Shown: positions 1-5,065 of the stretch, piece by piece
Layout of the letters: every line of letters begins with the position of its first letter
How positions within the stretch are numbered: position 1 is the first letter of the stretch
Translations under genes and position numbers: made by a program
DNA from: Bacilli bacterium
GTDB taxonomy: Bacteria; Bacillota_I; Bacilli_A; RF39; UBA660
Assembly (NCBI GenBank): GCA_900769695.1
Contig: CAAGHO010000007.1
Location: forward strand, 1 to 7,553
Direction of reading: 5' to 3'
Length of the DNA: 7,553 bases
Notes under the pieces: generated by a model
Seen by the model: only the letters and a program-made list of their open reading frames with translations
Told to the model about the DNA's origin: nothing
Databases searched by the model: none

Positions 1-1
1 A

Positions 2-238
2 AATCCAGATTTTAGAGAATTTATGAGTGCAGAAGAAGATAACCGAAAAATAGAGAATTCCTTAAGAAGAGAAGCAATTGAAAAAGGGTTAGCTGAAGGT
101 TTAGAACAAGGAATAGAACAAGGCTCAACAGAAAAAGCTATTGAAATAGCAAGGAATCTTTTGAAAAATAAAGTAGATATATCTATTATTTTACAGTCTA
201 CAGGAATATCAAAAGAAGATTTAGAAAAATTAAAATAA
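2..238 (+). CDS. Rpn family recombination-promoting nuclease / PD-(D/E)XK 'transposase', C-terminal fragment (5' end outside window)
   Basis: The reading frame is open from the first bases of the window, before the first ATG at 23 (codons for NPDFREF precede it), so this is the tail of a longer gene and not a 71-aa protein. The visible 78 residues match what I know of the C-terminal tail of Rpn/PDDEXK_2 proteins. There is a charged segment (SAEEDNRKIENSL), then an alpha-helical stretch with Gly every fourth residue (KGLAEGLEQGIEQG), then a short helical ending of the AIEIARNLLKNKVDISII...TGISKEDLEKLK type. The nuclease core with its catalytic D/E-K residues would lie upstream and cannot be checked. 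Family members are endonucleases linked to RecA-independent recombination and are often labelled transposases, although they are not classical IS enzymes. The gene ends in TAA just before a hairpin terminator. Assignment rests only on the tail, but that tail is characteristic. Confidence 0.75.
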   Translation, partial: NPDFREFMSAEEDNRKIENSLRREAIEKGLAEGLEQGIEQGSTEKAIEIARNLLKNKVDISIILQSTGISKEDLEKLK

Positions 239-245
239 TTATTCA

Positions 246-281
246 AAAAAAAGACAAACTTATTATTGCTTGTCTTTTTTT
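246..281. terminator. Bidirectional intrinsic terminator between convergent genes
   Basis: The arms are an A7 run plus GACAA (246-257) and TTGTC plus a T7 run (270-281), giving a 12-bp stem with a U-tract on either strand. The inner bases pair better in the minus-strand transcript: one position is G.U there but A.C on the plus strand, followed by one further C-G pair. The hydrolase is therefore probably the primary user. Its last codons lie in one arm of the stem and its stop codon (263-265) lies in the loop. The hairpin also serves the plus-strand gene ending at 238. Confidence 0.8.
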
Positions 282-1045
282 AGTTCCTCTAAAAATTCAT
301 CTATTAACTTATTTGTTAGAGTCTGATATGCAAGATATGAATAATGCTCTGCATTAGGATAAATTACTAATTTAGAATTCTTTATATTTTTAGTTATGTA
401 ATATCCATCTTTTAAAGGTGTATCCTTATCTTTTTCTCCCCATATTATTAAAGTCCTAGTATCAATTTCTTTATAAAAGTATTTTAAATCCTCATTAACA
501 ATATTCTTAAATGTTTCACACATATTAGAATCTAATACTTTATAATCACTCGAAGCAAAAAGTTTAAATAGTTTTTTGAAATAAATATTTCTTTTTCTCT
601 TAGGTAGTAGATATCTTCCCAATTTTAGTATCTTATAAATAGTTTGCTTTAATCTTTTATAAATTCCCTTTTTAGGTTTAATACCTGCGATATCTATAAG
701 AATAAGACCATCTACATCATCCTTATAATATCCAGCAAGAAGTGTTGCGATACGCCCACCAAATGAGTGAGCGATAATTACTGGATTTTTAATATTTTCT
801 TCTTCGATAAAATCTCTTATGATATTAGTATAATCATAAATTGTTAAATCATGTTCTGGAAATATACTTCTGCCAAAACCAGGATAATCAAAAATATAGA
901 TTGTACTTTCTTTTTCTAAATGTCTAATCATAAAATCAAATGTTTTTCTAGTATCTCCCCAACCAGGTAAGATTATAATAGTTCTTTTACCAGTTCCATA
1001 CTTTTTATAATATAGTGAGTAAGTATCTTTATTAAAATACATCAT
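263..1045 (-). CDS. Alpha/beta hydrolase fold protein, serine hydrolase of unknown substrate
   Basis: This is a cytoplasmic alpha/beta hydrolase of 260 aa, a normal length for the single-domain family. Motifs appear in the expected order. LPGWG (residues 26-30) supplies the oxyanion-hole turn after strand beta3. DYPGFGRS (53-60) follows. The nucleophile elbow AHSFGG has Ser94. The acid is probably Asp206 in WGEKDKDTP, and the catalytic His is His234 in NAEHYSYL. A cap domain rich in Lys/Arg and aromatic residues spans roughly 122-190. There is no signal peptide. The triad is complete, so the protein should be active, but the substrate (ester, lactone, peptide or C-C bond) cannot be told from sequence. 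Two ATGs stand in tandem at 1045 and 1042; AGGTG at 1054-1050 is 4 and 7 nt away respectively, so a 259-aa start is equally possible. The gene is divergent from the plus-strand operon and is not obviously linked to it. Confidence 0.88.
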   Translation of the reverse strand: MMYFNKDTYSLYYKKYGTGKRTIIILPGWGDTRKTFDFMIRHLEKESTIYIFDYPGFGRSIFPEHDLTIYDYTNIIRDFIEEENIKNPVIIAHSFGGRIATLLAGYYKDDVDGLILIDIAGIKPKKGIYKRLKQTIYKILKLGRYLLPKRKRNIYFKKLFKLFASSDYKVLDSNMCETFKNIVNEDLKYFYKEIDTRTLIIWGEKDKDTPLKDGYYITKNIKNSKLVIYPNAEHYSYLAYQTLTNKLIDEFLEELKKDKQ

Positions 1046-1049
1046 ATAT

Positions 1050-1054
1050 CACCT
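1050..1054 (-). promoter_or_regulatory. Ribosome binding site of the alpha/beta hydrolase gene
   Basis: On the minus strand AGGTGAT precedes tandem ATG codons. Spacing from AGGTG is 4 nt to the first ATG and 7 nt to the second, so it fixes the start to within one codon without separating the two. Confidence 0.7.
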
Positions 1055-1114
1055 ATAGTAATCTATGAAATAAAAAAAATATGGTTCTTGCTTTTCTTAT
1101 TCGCTATATTTTAG

Positions 1115-1120
1115 TATAAT
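1115..1120 (+). promoter_or_regulatory. -10 box of the ygjP-like/rimM/trmD operon promoter
   Basis: A perfect TATAAT lies 37 nt upstream of the metallopeptidase ATG. It sits in the only non-coding gap before the five-gene block. The -35 region is weak: TTTCTT at 1093-1098 would give a 16-bp spacer, and TTGCTT at 1088-1093 is too far away at 21 bp. Transcription would begin near 1127, giving a leader of about 30 nt. The match is to the housekeeping sigma-A-type consensus. No operator palindrome is evident in the gap. Confidence 0.6.
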
Positions 1121-1157
1121 AAATAAAGAAAGTATAAAAAAGTTAGTAGGGATTTAG

Positions 1158-1796
1158 ATGAAGTTTCAATATAATGATGAAGAATATGATGTTAACATTT
1201 GTAAGAAAAGAACTAATAAAAATACATATATTAGAGTTAAAAATGATTTAACTATTCAAGTTACAACCAATACTTTTACAAGTGATAGAGAGATACTTAA
1301 ATTAATTAATGATAACTCTTCATCAATTATTAGGATGATTAATAGTCAGTTAAAAAAGAAAGAATCTAATGAAGGCTTTTTCTATTTAGGAAAAAAATAT
1401 GATCCTGTTTATGTAGAGTATTGTGATATTTCATTTGGAGAAGAAAAAGTTTTTCTAAATAAAAATCTAGATATTGATAAATGGTATAAAAAACAAGCTA
1501 AAGACATATTTAAAAATCACTTAGATTTAAACTATAATAACTTTAGTAGAAACATCCCATATCCATCTTTAAGAATTAGAAAGATGACTACTAGGTGGGG
1601 TGTATGTAATGTTAAAGATAAAAGTGTTACTTTGAATTTAGAATTAATGAAAAGAGATTTAAAATATTTAGATTATGTTATTATTCATGAACTTTCACAT
1701 TTGATAGAAGCAAATCACTCTGATAAGTTTTGGAAGATAGTAGAAGAAAATTGTCCTGATTATAAAAAAATTAGAAAAGAAATGAAATATTTTTAG
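1158..1796 (+). CDS. YgjP-like (DUF45/SprT-type) zinc metallopeptidase domain protein
   Basis: This 212-aa protein belongs by motif to the YgjP-like metallopeptidase family (formerly DUF45). The zinc site is HELSH at residues 177-181: His177 and His181 would be ligands and Glu178 the general base. It is followed by NHSDKFW (186-192), where His187 is the expected third ligand. RWGVC (146-150) and the strand SVTLNLELM before the HExxH helix are also family hallmarks. The N-terminal half is a basic, beta-rich region without a recognisable second domain. It has no signal peptide or membrane segment, so it should be cytoplasmic. Physiological substrates for this family are unclear to me. The start is supported by AGGG at 1148-1151, 6 nt before the ATG. 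It is the first gene of the operon, and its TAG stop is directly followed by the Shine-Dalgarno of the next gene. Confidence 0.85.
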   Translation: MKFQYNDEEYDVNICKKRTNKNTYIRVKNDLTIQVTTNTFTSDREILKLINDNSSSIIRMINSQLKKKESNEGFFYLGKKYDPVYVEYCDISFGEEKVFLNKNLDIDKWYKKQAKDIFKNHLDLNYNNFSRNIPYPSLRIRKMTTRWGVCNVKDKSVTLNLELMKRDLKYLDYVIIHELSHLIEANHSDKFWKIVEENCPDYKKIRKEMKYF

Positions 1797-1806
1797 AGGT
1801 GATAGT

Positions 1807-2541
1807 ATGTTAATTACAAGTATAAATAATCAAACTATTAAAGAACTTGATAAATTAAAACAGAAAAAATATCGTGATTTGGAACAAAAATTTTTAATAG
1901 AAGGTGAGCACTTAGTAGAAGAAGCTGAAAAGAGTGGGGTTTTAGAAAAAATTATTTTATTAGAAAATAGTGAATATCATTCTAACCTAGAAAAAATTTA
2001 TGTATTAAGAAACGTTATGAAAAAGCTTTCTTCATTGGATACTCCTCCTAATATAATTGGGGTTTGTAAAATGCTTTCTAGGAAAGAACTAGGCAAAAAG
2101 GTTTTACTACTTGATGATATTCAAGATCCTGGTAACTTAGGAACGATAATTAGAAGTAGTGTAGCTTTTAATGTTGATAGTATTGTTATGTCTTTAAATA
2201 CTGTTGATTTATATAATCCTAAAGTTATTAGAAGTACACAAGGAATGCTATTTAAAATTAACCTTATAAAAGATGATCTAGGACAAGTTATTAAAAAGTT
2301 AAAGAGTAAAAATATTCCTATATACACTACTAATGTTAATGGTGGAGAAAATATTAAAAATATAAATTCTACTGATTCTTATGGACTTATTATGGGAAAT
2401 GAAGGTAATGGTGTTAAGGATGAAATTAGCGCTTTAGCAGATAGAAAAATTTATATTCCAATGAATAGTAAAGTAGAAAGTTTGAATGTTTCAGTAGCCG
2501 CAAGCATTTTATTATATGAACTAGGTGATAAGAATGGATAA
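1807..2541 (+). CDS. TrmH/SpoU-family RNA 2'-O-ribose methyltransferase
   Basis: This is an SPOUT-class SAM-dependent methyltransferase of 244 aa. The N-terminal part (about 1-95) resembles the SpoU substrate-binding domain, with KFLIEGEHLVEEA near 28-40. The C-terminal trefoil-knot domain carries all three family motifs. Motif 1 is DPGNLGTIIRS with Asn110 and catalytic-type Arg116. Motif 2 is IMGNEGNGV with Asn198-Glu199-Gly200. Motif 3 is IPMNSKVESLNVSVA with Glu224, Ser225 and Asn227. It most likely methylates a ribose in 23S rRNA or tRNA. The exact target cannot be inferred, so I do not assign rlmB or trmH. The start is ATG 1807 with GAGGTGAT immediately after the upstream stop (10-nt gap). 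Its last 8 nt overlap rimM, implying translational coupling. A 68-codon antisense frame inside it is a shadow. Confidence 0.92.
   Translation: MLITSINNQTIKELDKLKQKKYRDLEQKFLIEGEHLVEEAEKSGVLEKIILLENSEYHSNLEKIYVLRNVMKKLSSLDTPPNIIGVCKMLSRKELGKKVLLLDDIQDPGNLGTIIRSSVAFNVDSIVMSLNTVDLYNPKVIRSTQGMLFKINLIKDDLGQVIKKLKSKNIPIYTTNVNGGENIKNINSTDSYGLIMGNEGNGVKDEISALADRKIYIPMNSKVESLNVSVAASILLYELGDKNG
2523..2529 (+). promoter_or_regulatory. Shine-Dalgarno that decides the rimM start
   Basis: AGGTGAT lies inside the 3' end of the methyltransferase gene. The GTG at 2525 is part of this site and so cannot be the rimM start; the ATG at 2534, 6 nt after AGGTG, is. The ribosome finishing at the TAA (2539-2541) can re-initiate within 8 nt. 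Confidence 0.8.
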
Positions 2542-3019
2542 AGTATATATTGGAAAAATAGTTAATACACATGGTATTAAGGGTGAGATTAGAATATTAA
2601 GTGATTTTTTATATAAAGATAAAGCTTTTAAAGTAGGTACTAATATTATTATTGATGAAGTTACATATAAGATTACTTCATACAGAAAACATAAACAATT
2701 TGATATGATAACTTTAGATGGATTTAATGATATAAATCAAGTGTTATTTCTAATGAAAAAGAAAGTATATAAAAAAAGAAATGAACTGAAACTTAATTCT
2801 TCTGAGATATTAGATGAAGATTTGATTAAATATAAGGTGTTTGATGAAAATGAAAATAATGGTATAATAGAAGAAATTTTTTATGCAAGTCCTACTAATA
2901 AGATTTTAAGAGTTAAATTTCAAAAAGAAGTATTAATACCATATAATTCACCTATGATTAAAAAAATTGATACTAACAATAAAACTATAGAAGTAGAATT
3001 AATTGAAGGAATGATATAG
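2534..3019 (+). CDS. rimM: Ribosome maturation factor RimM
   Basis: RimM binds S19 in the 30S head and assists late 16S rRNA processing and assembly. At 161 aa it is slightly short for the family (about 165-180). The N-terminal RimM domain begins MDKVYIGKIVNTHGIKGEIR, with the diagnostic THGIKGE at residues 12-18. A long basic linker (about 75-90) leads to the C-terminal PRC-barrel domain, which has KVFDENENNGIIEEIF (101-116) and the typical closing pattern LIPYNSPMIKKID...TIEVELIEGM (134-160). The start is the ATG at 2534 and not the in-frame GTG at 2525, because that GTG lies within the Shine-Dalgarno. The gene overlaps the preceding methyltransferase by 8 nt, and its TAG is directly abutted by the trmD ATG. 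That rimM-trmD adjacency is a classical arrangement and supports both calls. Confidence 0.95.
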   Translation: MDKVYIGKIVNTHGIKGEIRILSDFLYKDKAFKVGTNIIIDEVTYKITSYRKHKQFDMITLDGFNDINQVLFLMKKKVYKKRNELKLNSSEILDEDLIKYKVFDENENNGIIEEIFYASPTNKILRVKFQKEVLIPYNSPMIKKIDTNNKTIEVELIEGMI

Positions 3020-3688
3020 ATGAAAATAGATATTTTAACTTTATTTCCAAATATGTTTGATAATGTTTTTGATGAATCAATCATTAAAAGAGCAAAATCT
3101 TCATCTAAGGTAAGTATTAATGTTCATAATTTTAGAGATTATTCTCTTGATTCTCATAAAAAAGTTGATGATACTCCTTATGGTGGAGGATGTGGAATGG
3201 TTCTAATGGCTCAACCAATATATGATTGTGTCGAAAGCCTAAGAACAAAAGATTCTAAAGTAATAATTTTAACTCCATCTGGAACTCCATATAAACAGGA
3301 AATAGCCTATGATCTATCAAAAGAGAAACATTTAATAATTATTTGTGGTCATTATGAGGGATTTGATGAGCGAATTATGGCACTTGCTGATATACAGTTA
3401 AGTATCGGAGATTATGTTTTAACAGGTGGAGAAATACCTGCTATGGTGCTTGTTGACTCTATTACAAGACTTTTACCTGGTGTTATTAAAGAAGAAAGTC
3501 ACTTAGAAGATTCTTTTAACGAAGAAAAATTACTAGACTATCCAACATATACAAAACCTCAAAATTTTAGAGGAATGGAAGTACCTGAGGTATTAATATC
3601 GGGAGACCATAAGAAAATAGCTGAATATCGTTATCAAGAAAGTTTAAGAAGAACAAGAGAAAAAAGACCGGATTTATTAGAAAAGTAG
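3020..3688 (+). CDS. trmD: tRNA (guanine37-N1)-methyltransferase TrmD
   Basis: TrmD transfers methyl from SAM to N1 of G37, 3' of the anticodon, in tRNAs reading CNN-type codons, and so prevents +1 frameshifting. The 222-aa sequence carries the family signatures in order: MKIDILTLFPNMF at the start, DDTPYGGGCGMVLMAQP (50-66), ILTPSGTPY (83-91), IICGHYEGFDERI (107-119) and LSIGDYVLTGGEIPAM (127-142). The last two build the deep trefoil knot that binds SAM. Arg150 (TRLLPGV) and Asp164 (EDSF) correspond to the catalytic Arg154 and Asp169 known from gamma-proteobacterial TrmD. The C-terminal tRNA-binding part closes with ESLRRTREKRPDLL, so the protein is complete although somewhat shorter than the usual 240-250 aa. 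It directly follows rimM with no gap; AAGGA at about 3006-3010 serves as ribosome site. Confidence 0.97.
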   Translation: MKIDILTLFPNMFDNVFDESIIKRAKSSSKVSINVHNFRDYSLDSHKKVDDTPYGGGCGMVLMAQPIYDCVESLRTKDSKVIILTPSGTPYKQEIAYDLSKEKHLIIICGHYEGFDERIMALADIQLSIGDYVLTGGEIPAMVLVDSITRLLPGVIKEESHLEDSFNEEKLLDYPTYTKPQNFRGMEVPEVLISGDHKKIAEYRYQESLRRTREKRPDLLEK

Positions 3689-3692
3689 GTGA
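3687..3692 (+). promoter_or_regulatory. Shine-Dalgarno overlapping the trmD stop codon
   Basis: AGGTGA starts at the second base of the trmD TAG (3686-3688). The in-frame GTG at 3689 lies within it and is unlikely to be a start. ATGs at 3695 and 3698 are 3 and 6 nt from AGGTG; the second has spacing more like the neighbouring genes (4-6 nt). The layout suggests translation of the next gene is coupled to trmD termination. Confidence 0.7.
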
Positions 3693-3697
3693 ATATG

Positions 3698-4129
3698 ATG
3701 TATATTCTAAATAGAAAAAAGATGAAAGACATAGTAGATGATTTATATTTATCAGGAGTAATGTTTGGAATAGAAAACAGAAATTATAAGATAGGTACAG
3801 TAGTTATTAAAAATTTGGAAATTTATGATAAAAGATTAGCTCATCCAATCGCTATTATGCAAGTAAAGAAAAAATATGAAAAACTTATAAAGATACTACC
3901 TGATTTACTAATAAGTGATGATGATAGTGGAGAAAGTATTAGACATGCTTTAAATGAAATAGAAAGATTTAGACAAATAATCAAAAATAAATATCGTGAA
4001 TATTTAAAAGAAAAAGATTTAAAATTAATGTCTAGTCAGTTGAAAGTGCTTCAACATGAGGCAAAATCAAAATATTTAGAAATGCAAAATAGTTATAGAT
4101 ATACCTCTTTTAAAGGTAGTAGTAAATAA
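3698..4129 (+). CDS. Unrecognised 143-aa protein, last gene of the rimM-trmD operon
   Basis: I do not recognise this family. The protein has no signal peptide, membrane helix, Cys or Trp, so it is a soluble cytoplasmic protein. Residues 1-70 look mixed alpha/beta, with a short beta-like patch (YKIGTVVIKNLEIYD, about 30-44) and a conserved-looking AHPIAIMQVKKKYEKL (48-63). An acidic turn, SDDDSGES (73-80), then leads into a long, highly charged amphipathic helical region (about 80-132) with possible coiled-coil character. The end is a basic Ser/Lys-rich tail. I chose ATG 3698 over ATG 3695 and GTG 3689 on Shine-Dalgarno spacing. It is coupled to trmD, 9 nt after its stop, and sits where rplS is commonly found in other genomes, but it shows no resemblance to ribosomal protein L19. 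Operon position suggests, but does not prove, a role near ribosomes or tRNA. Confidence 0.8.
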   Translation: MYILNRKKMKDIVDDLYLSGVMFGIENRNYKIGTVVIKNLEIYDKRLAHPIAIMQVKKKYEKLIKILPDLLISDDDSGESIRHALNEIERFRQIIKNKYREYLKEKDLKLMSSQLKVLQHEAKSKYLEMQNSYRYTSFKGSSK

Positions 4130-4143
4130 AGTGTAAATAAAGA
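4122..4143. repeat. Tandem 11-nt duplication across the stop codon of the operon's last gene
   Basis: GTAAATAAAGT (4122-4132) is followed directly by GTAAATAAAGA (4133-4143), a 10/11 match. The first copy contains the TAA stop (4127-4129). The unit offers a second TAA just downstream. Likely replication slippage in AT-rich DNA. Confidence 0.7.
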
Positions 4144-4164
4144 TTTACTTTCATCTATTTTTTT
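4129..4164 (+). terminator. Possible weak terminator at the end of the rimM-trmD operon
   Basis: GTAAAT (4133-4138) pairs with ATTTAC (4143-4148) around an AAAG loop, extendable by about three pairs if one base bulges. A T7 run follows only at 4158-4164, nine bases after the core stem. The gap and AT-only stem make it a poor intrinsic terminator, so some read-through into the next gene is plausible. Confidence 0.3.
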
Positions 4165-4183
4165 CTTGTAAGAATGAAATTTT

Positions 4184-4192
4184 TGATATAAT
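4184..4192 (+). promoter_or_regulatory. Extended -10 promoter of the membrane-anchored protein gene
   Basis: TGATATAAT is a perfect extended -10 (TGn plus TATAAT at 4187-4192). Candidate -35 boxes are TTCTTG at 4163-4168 (18-bp spacer) or TTGTAA at 4166-4171 (15-bp spacer). Transcription would start near 4199, leaving only about 16 nt of leader, just enough for the Shine-Dalgarno (AGAGGTG). The 14-nt context TTTTTGATATAATC recurs exactly upstream of xfp. Confidence 0.7.
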
Positions 4193-4214
4193 CAAGAAAA
4201 GAAAGAGGTGCGTT

Positions 4215-4994
4215 ATGGAAGAAAAAAAGAAGAGCGGTAAGGGAAAAACAGTATTCGTAGTATTTTTAATTTTAGTAATTATTGGTCTTTCTGCTTATAT
4301 TTGTTATGATAAGTTTCTAATAGGTGAAAAAAAATGTGAAACTTTAGAAGTTGATGATAATGAAGAAGAAAATGTTGAAATATTAGATATTTATTCTAAA
4401 GAAGTACAGAATCTATATAATGAAACTCATCCATTTGGATGCTTAACTGGATTTGATAACTTGTATTATAAAGGTGCTGTTACATATTCTAATTTAAAAA
4501 ACTATGCATTCTATATGGGTGTTAGAATGCTTGAAGAAGAAAAAAATTCTAATACATTAGATAGTTTTACTTATGATGAAGTTAATGCTAAAGCAAAAAC
4601 TATTTTTGGAAAAGATTTTGTTTTAGAAGATAAAGAATACAGTTTATGTCCATACAAATATGATAGTCAAACTAAGACATATACAGTTGATAAAGATGGT
4701 GGATGTGGATGTACAACTGGTCCGGAAGGTCCAATTGAAAACTTATATAAGGCTGTAAAGAAGGATAATACTATTGAAATATATGAAGCAGTTATTTATA
4801 GCAAGGCCGATGAAGAAGGAAATATTATGGGATACTATAAGGATGCTTTATATAATCAAAAAATAAATGATGCTTGCTATGATGGAAAATTCTCATCTAA
4901 AGCCTGTATTGATGGTAGTACTAAGTACAAATATATTTTTGAAAAAGAAAAAGATAATTACATTTTAAAAAATGTTTATAAAGATACTGAATAA
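4215..4994 (+). CDS. Unknown membrane-anchored extracytoplasmic protein with seven external cysteines
   Basis: I do not recognise a family. The 259-aa protein starts with a basic segment (EEKKKSGKGK), then one hydrophobic helix (about residues 12-30, TVFVVFLILVIIGLSAYIC), then an acidic linker rich in Glu/Asp (about 38-57). That is the pattern of a single-pass, N-in anchor with the rest outside. No lipobox is placed for a lipoprotein. The outer domain (about 58-259) is rich in Tyr, Asp and Lys and holds Cys41, 76, 145, 164, 166, 221 and 231; GGCGCTTGPEGP (162-173) is the most striking stretch. Seven Cys outside could give up to three disulfides or a metal site. The closing segment YIFEKEKDNYILKNVYKD looks like beta strands. 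ATG 4215 follows AGAGGTG with a 4-nt gap. It is a monocistronic unit with its own promoter and terminator, so neighbours say nothing about its job. Confidence 0.82.
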   Translation: MEEKKKSGKGKTVFVVFLILVIIGLSAYICYDKFLIGEKKCETLEVDDNEEENVEILDIYSKEVQNLYNETHPFGCLTGFDNLYYKGAVTYSNLKNYAFYMGVRMLEEEKNSNTLDSFTYDEVNAKAKTIFGKDFVLEDKEYSLCPYKYDSQTKTYTVDKDGGCGCTTGPEGPIENLYKAVKKDNTIEIYEAVIYSKADEEGNIMGYYKDALYNQKINDACYDGKFSSKACIDGSTKYKYIFEKEKDNYILKNVYKDTE

Positions 4995-5000
4995 TTTTTA

Positions 5001-5033
5001 GATAATTCGTACTATACGAGTTATCTTTTTTTT
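5001..5033 (+). terminator. Intrinsic terminator of the membrane-anchored protein gene
   Basis: An 11-bp stem (5001-5011 with 5015-5025) closes a 3-nt loop and is followed by T8 (5026-5033). Its one wobble is U.G in the plus-strand RNA and would be A.C on the other strand, so it is built for plus-strand transcription. It starts 6 nt after the TAA. The last T is also the first base of the TGn element of the xfp promoter. Confidence 0.88.
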
Positions 5034-5041
5034 GATATAAT
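5033..5041 (+). promoter_or_regulatory. Extended -10 promoter of xfp
   Basis: TGATATAAT, with TATAAT at 5036-5041, forms a consensus extended -10. No good -35 is present at the right distance, because that position (about 5013-5018) is occupied by the loop and arm of the preceding terminator; extended -10 promoters can work without one. The start would be near 5048, giving about an 18-nt leader that includes AGAGGG at 5053-5058. There is no room for a riboswitch or attenuator. Confidence 0.7.
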
Positions 5042-5065
5042 CTATTTAGAATAGAGGGATAGATT

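Noticed and set aside
23..238. A stand-alone 71-aa small protein at the left edge
   Set aside because: The frame is open upstream of the ATG to the window edge and matches the tail of a larger nuclease family, so the ATG is internal.
1046..1114. Promoter for the minus-strand hydrolase (for example TACTAT at 1061-1056)
   Set aside because: A start from TACTAT would remove the Shine-Dalgarno from the transcript, and no other -10/-35 pair in this stretch was convincing enough to annotate.
2121..2327. 68-codon open frame on the minus strand inside the TrmH-family methyltransferase
   Set aside because: It lies wholly antisense to a gene with all three SPOUT motifs, has no Shine-Dalgarno that I can see, and its residues mirror the sense codons. 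A shadow frame.
2525..2533. GTG start for rimM adding three residues
   Set aside because: The GTG is part of the AGGTGAT ribosome site; the ATG at 2534 is correctly spaced and gives the canonical RimM N-terminus.
3689..3694. GTG start for the gene after trmD
   Set aside because: This GTG lies inside AGGTGA, the Shine-Dalgarno for the ATGs at 3695/3698, so it cannot be both.
5042..5065. Riboswitch or attenuator controlling xfp
   Set aside because: The expected leader is only about 18 nt, too short for a structured regulator.
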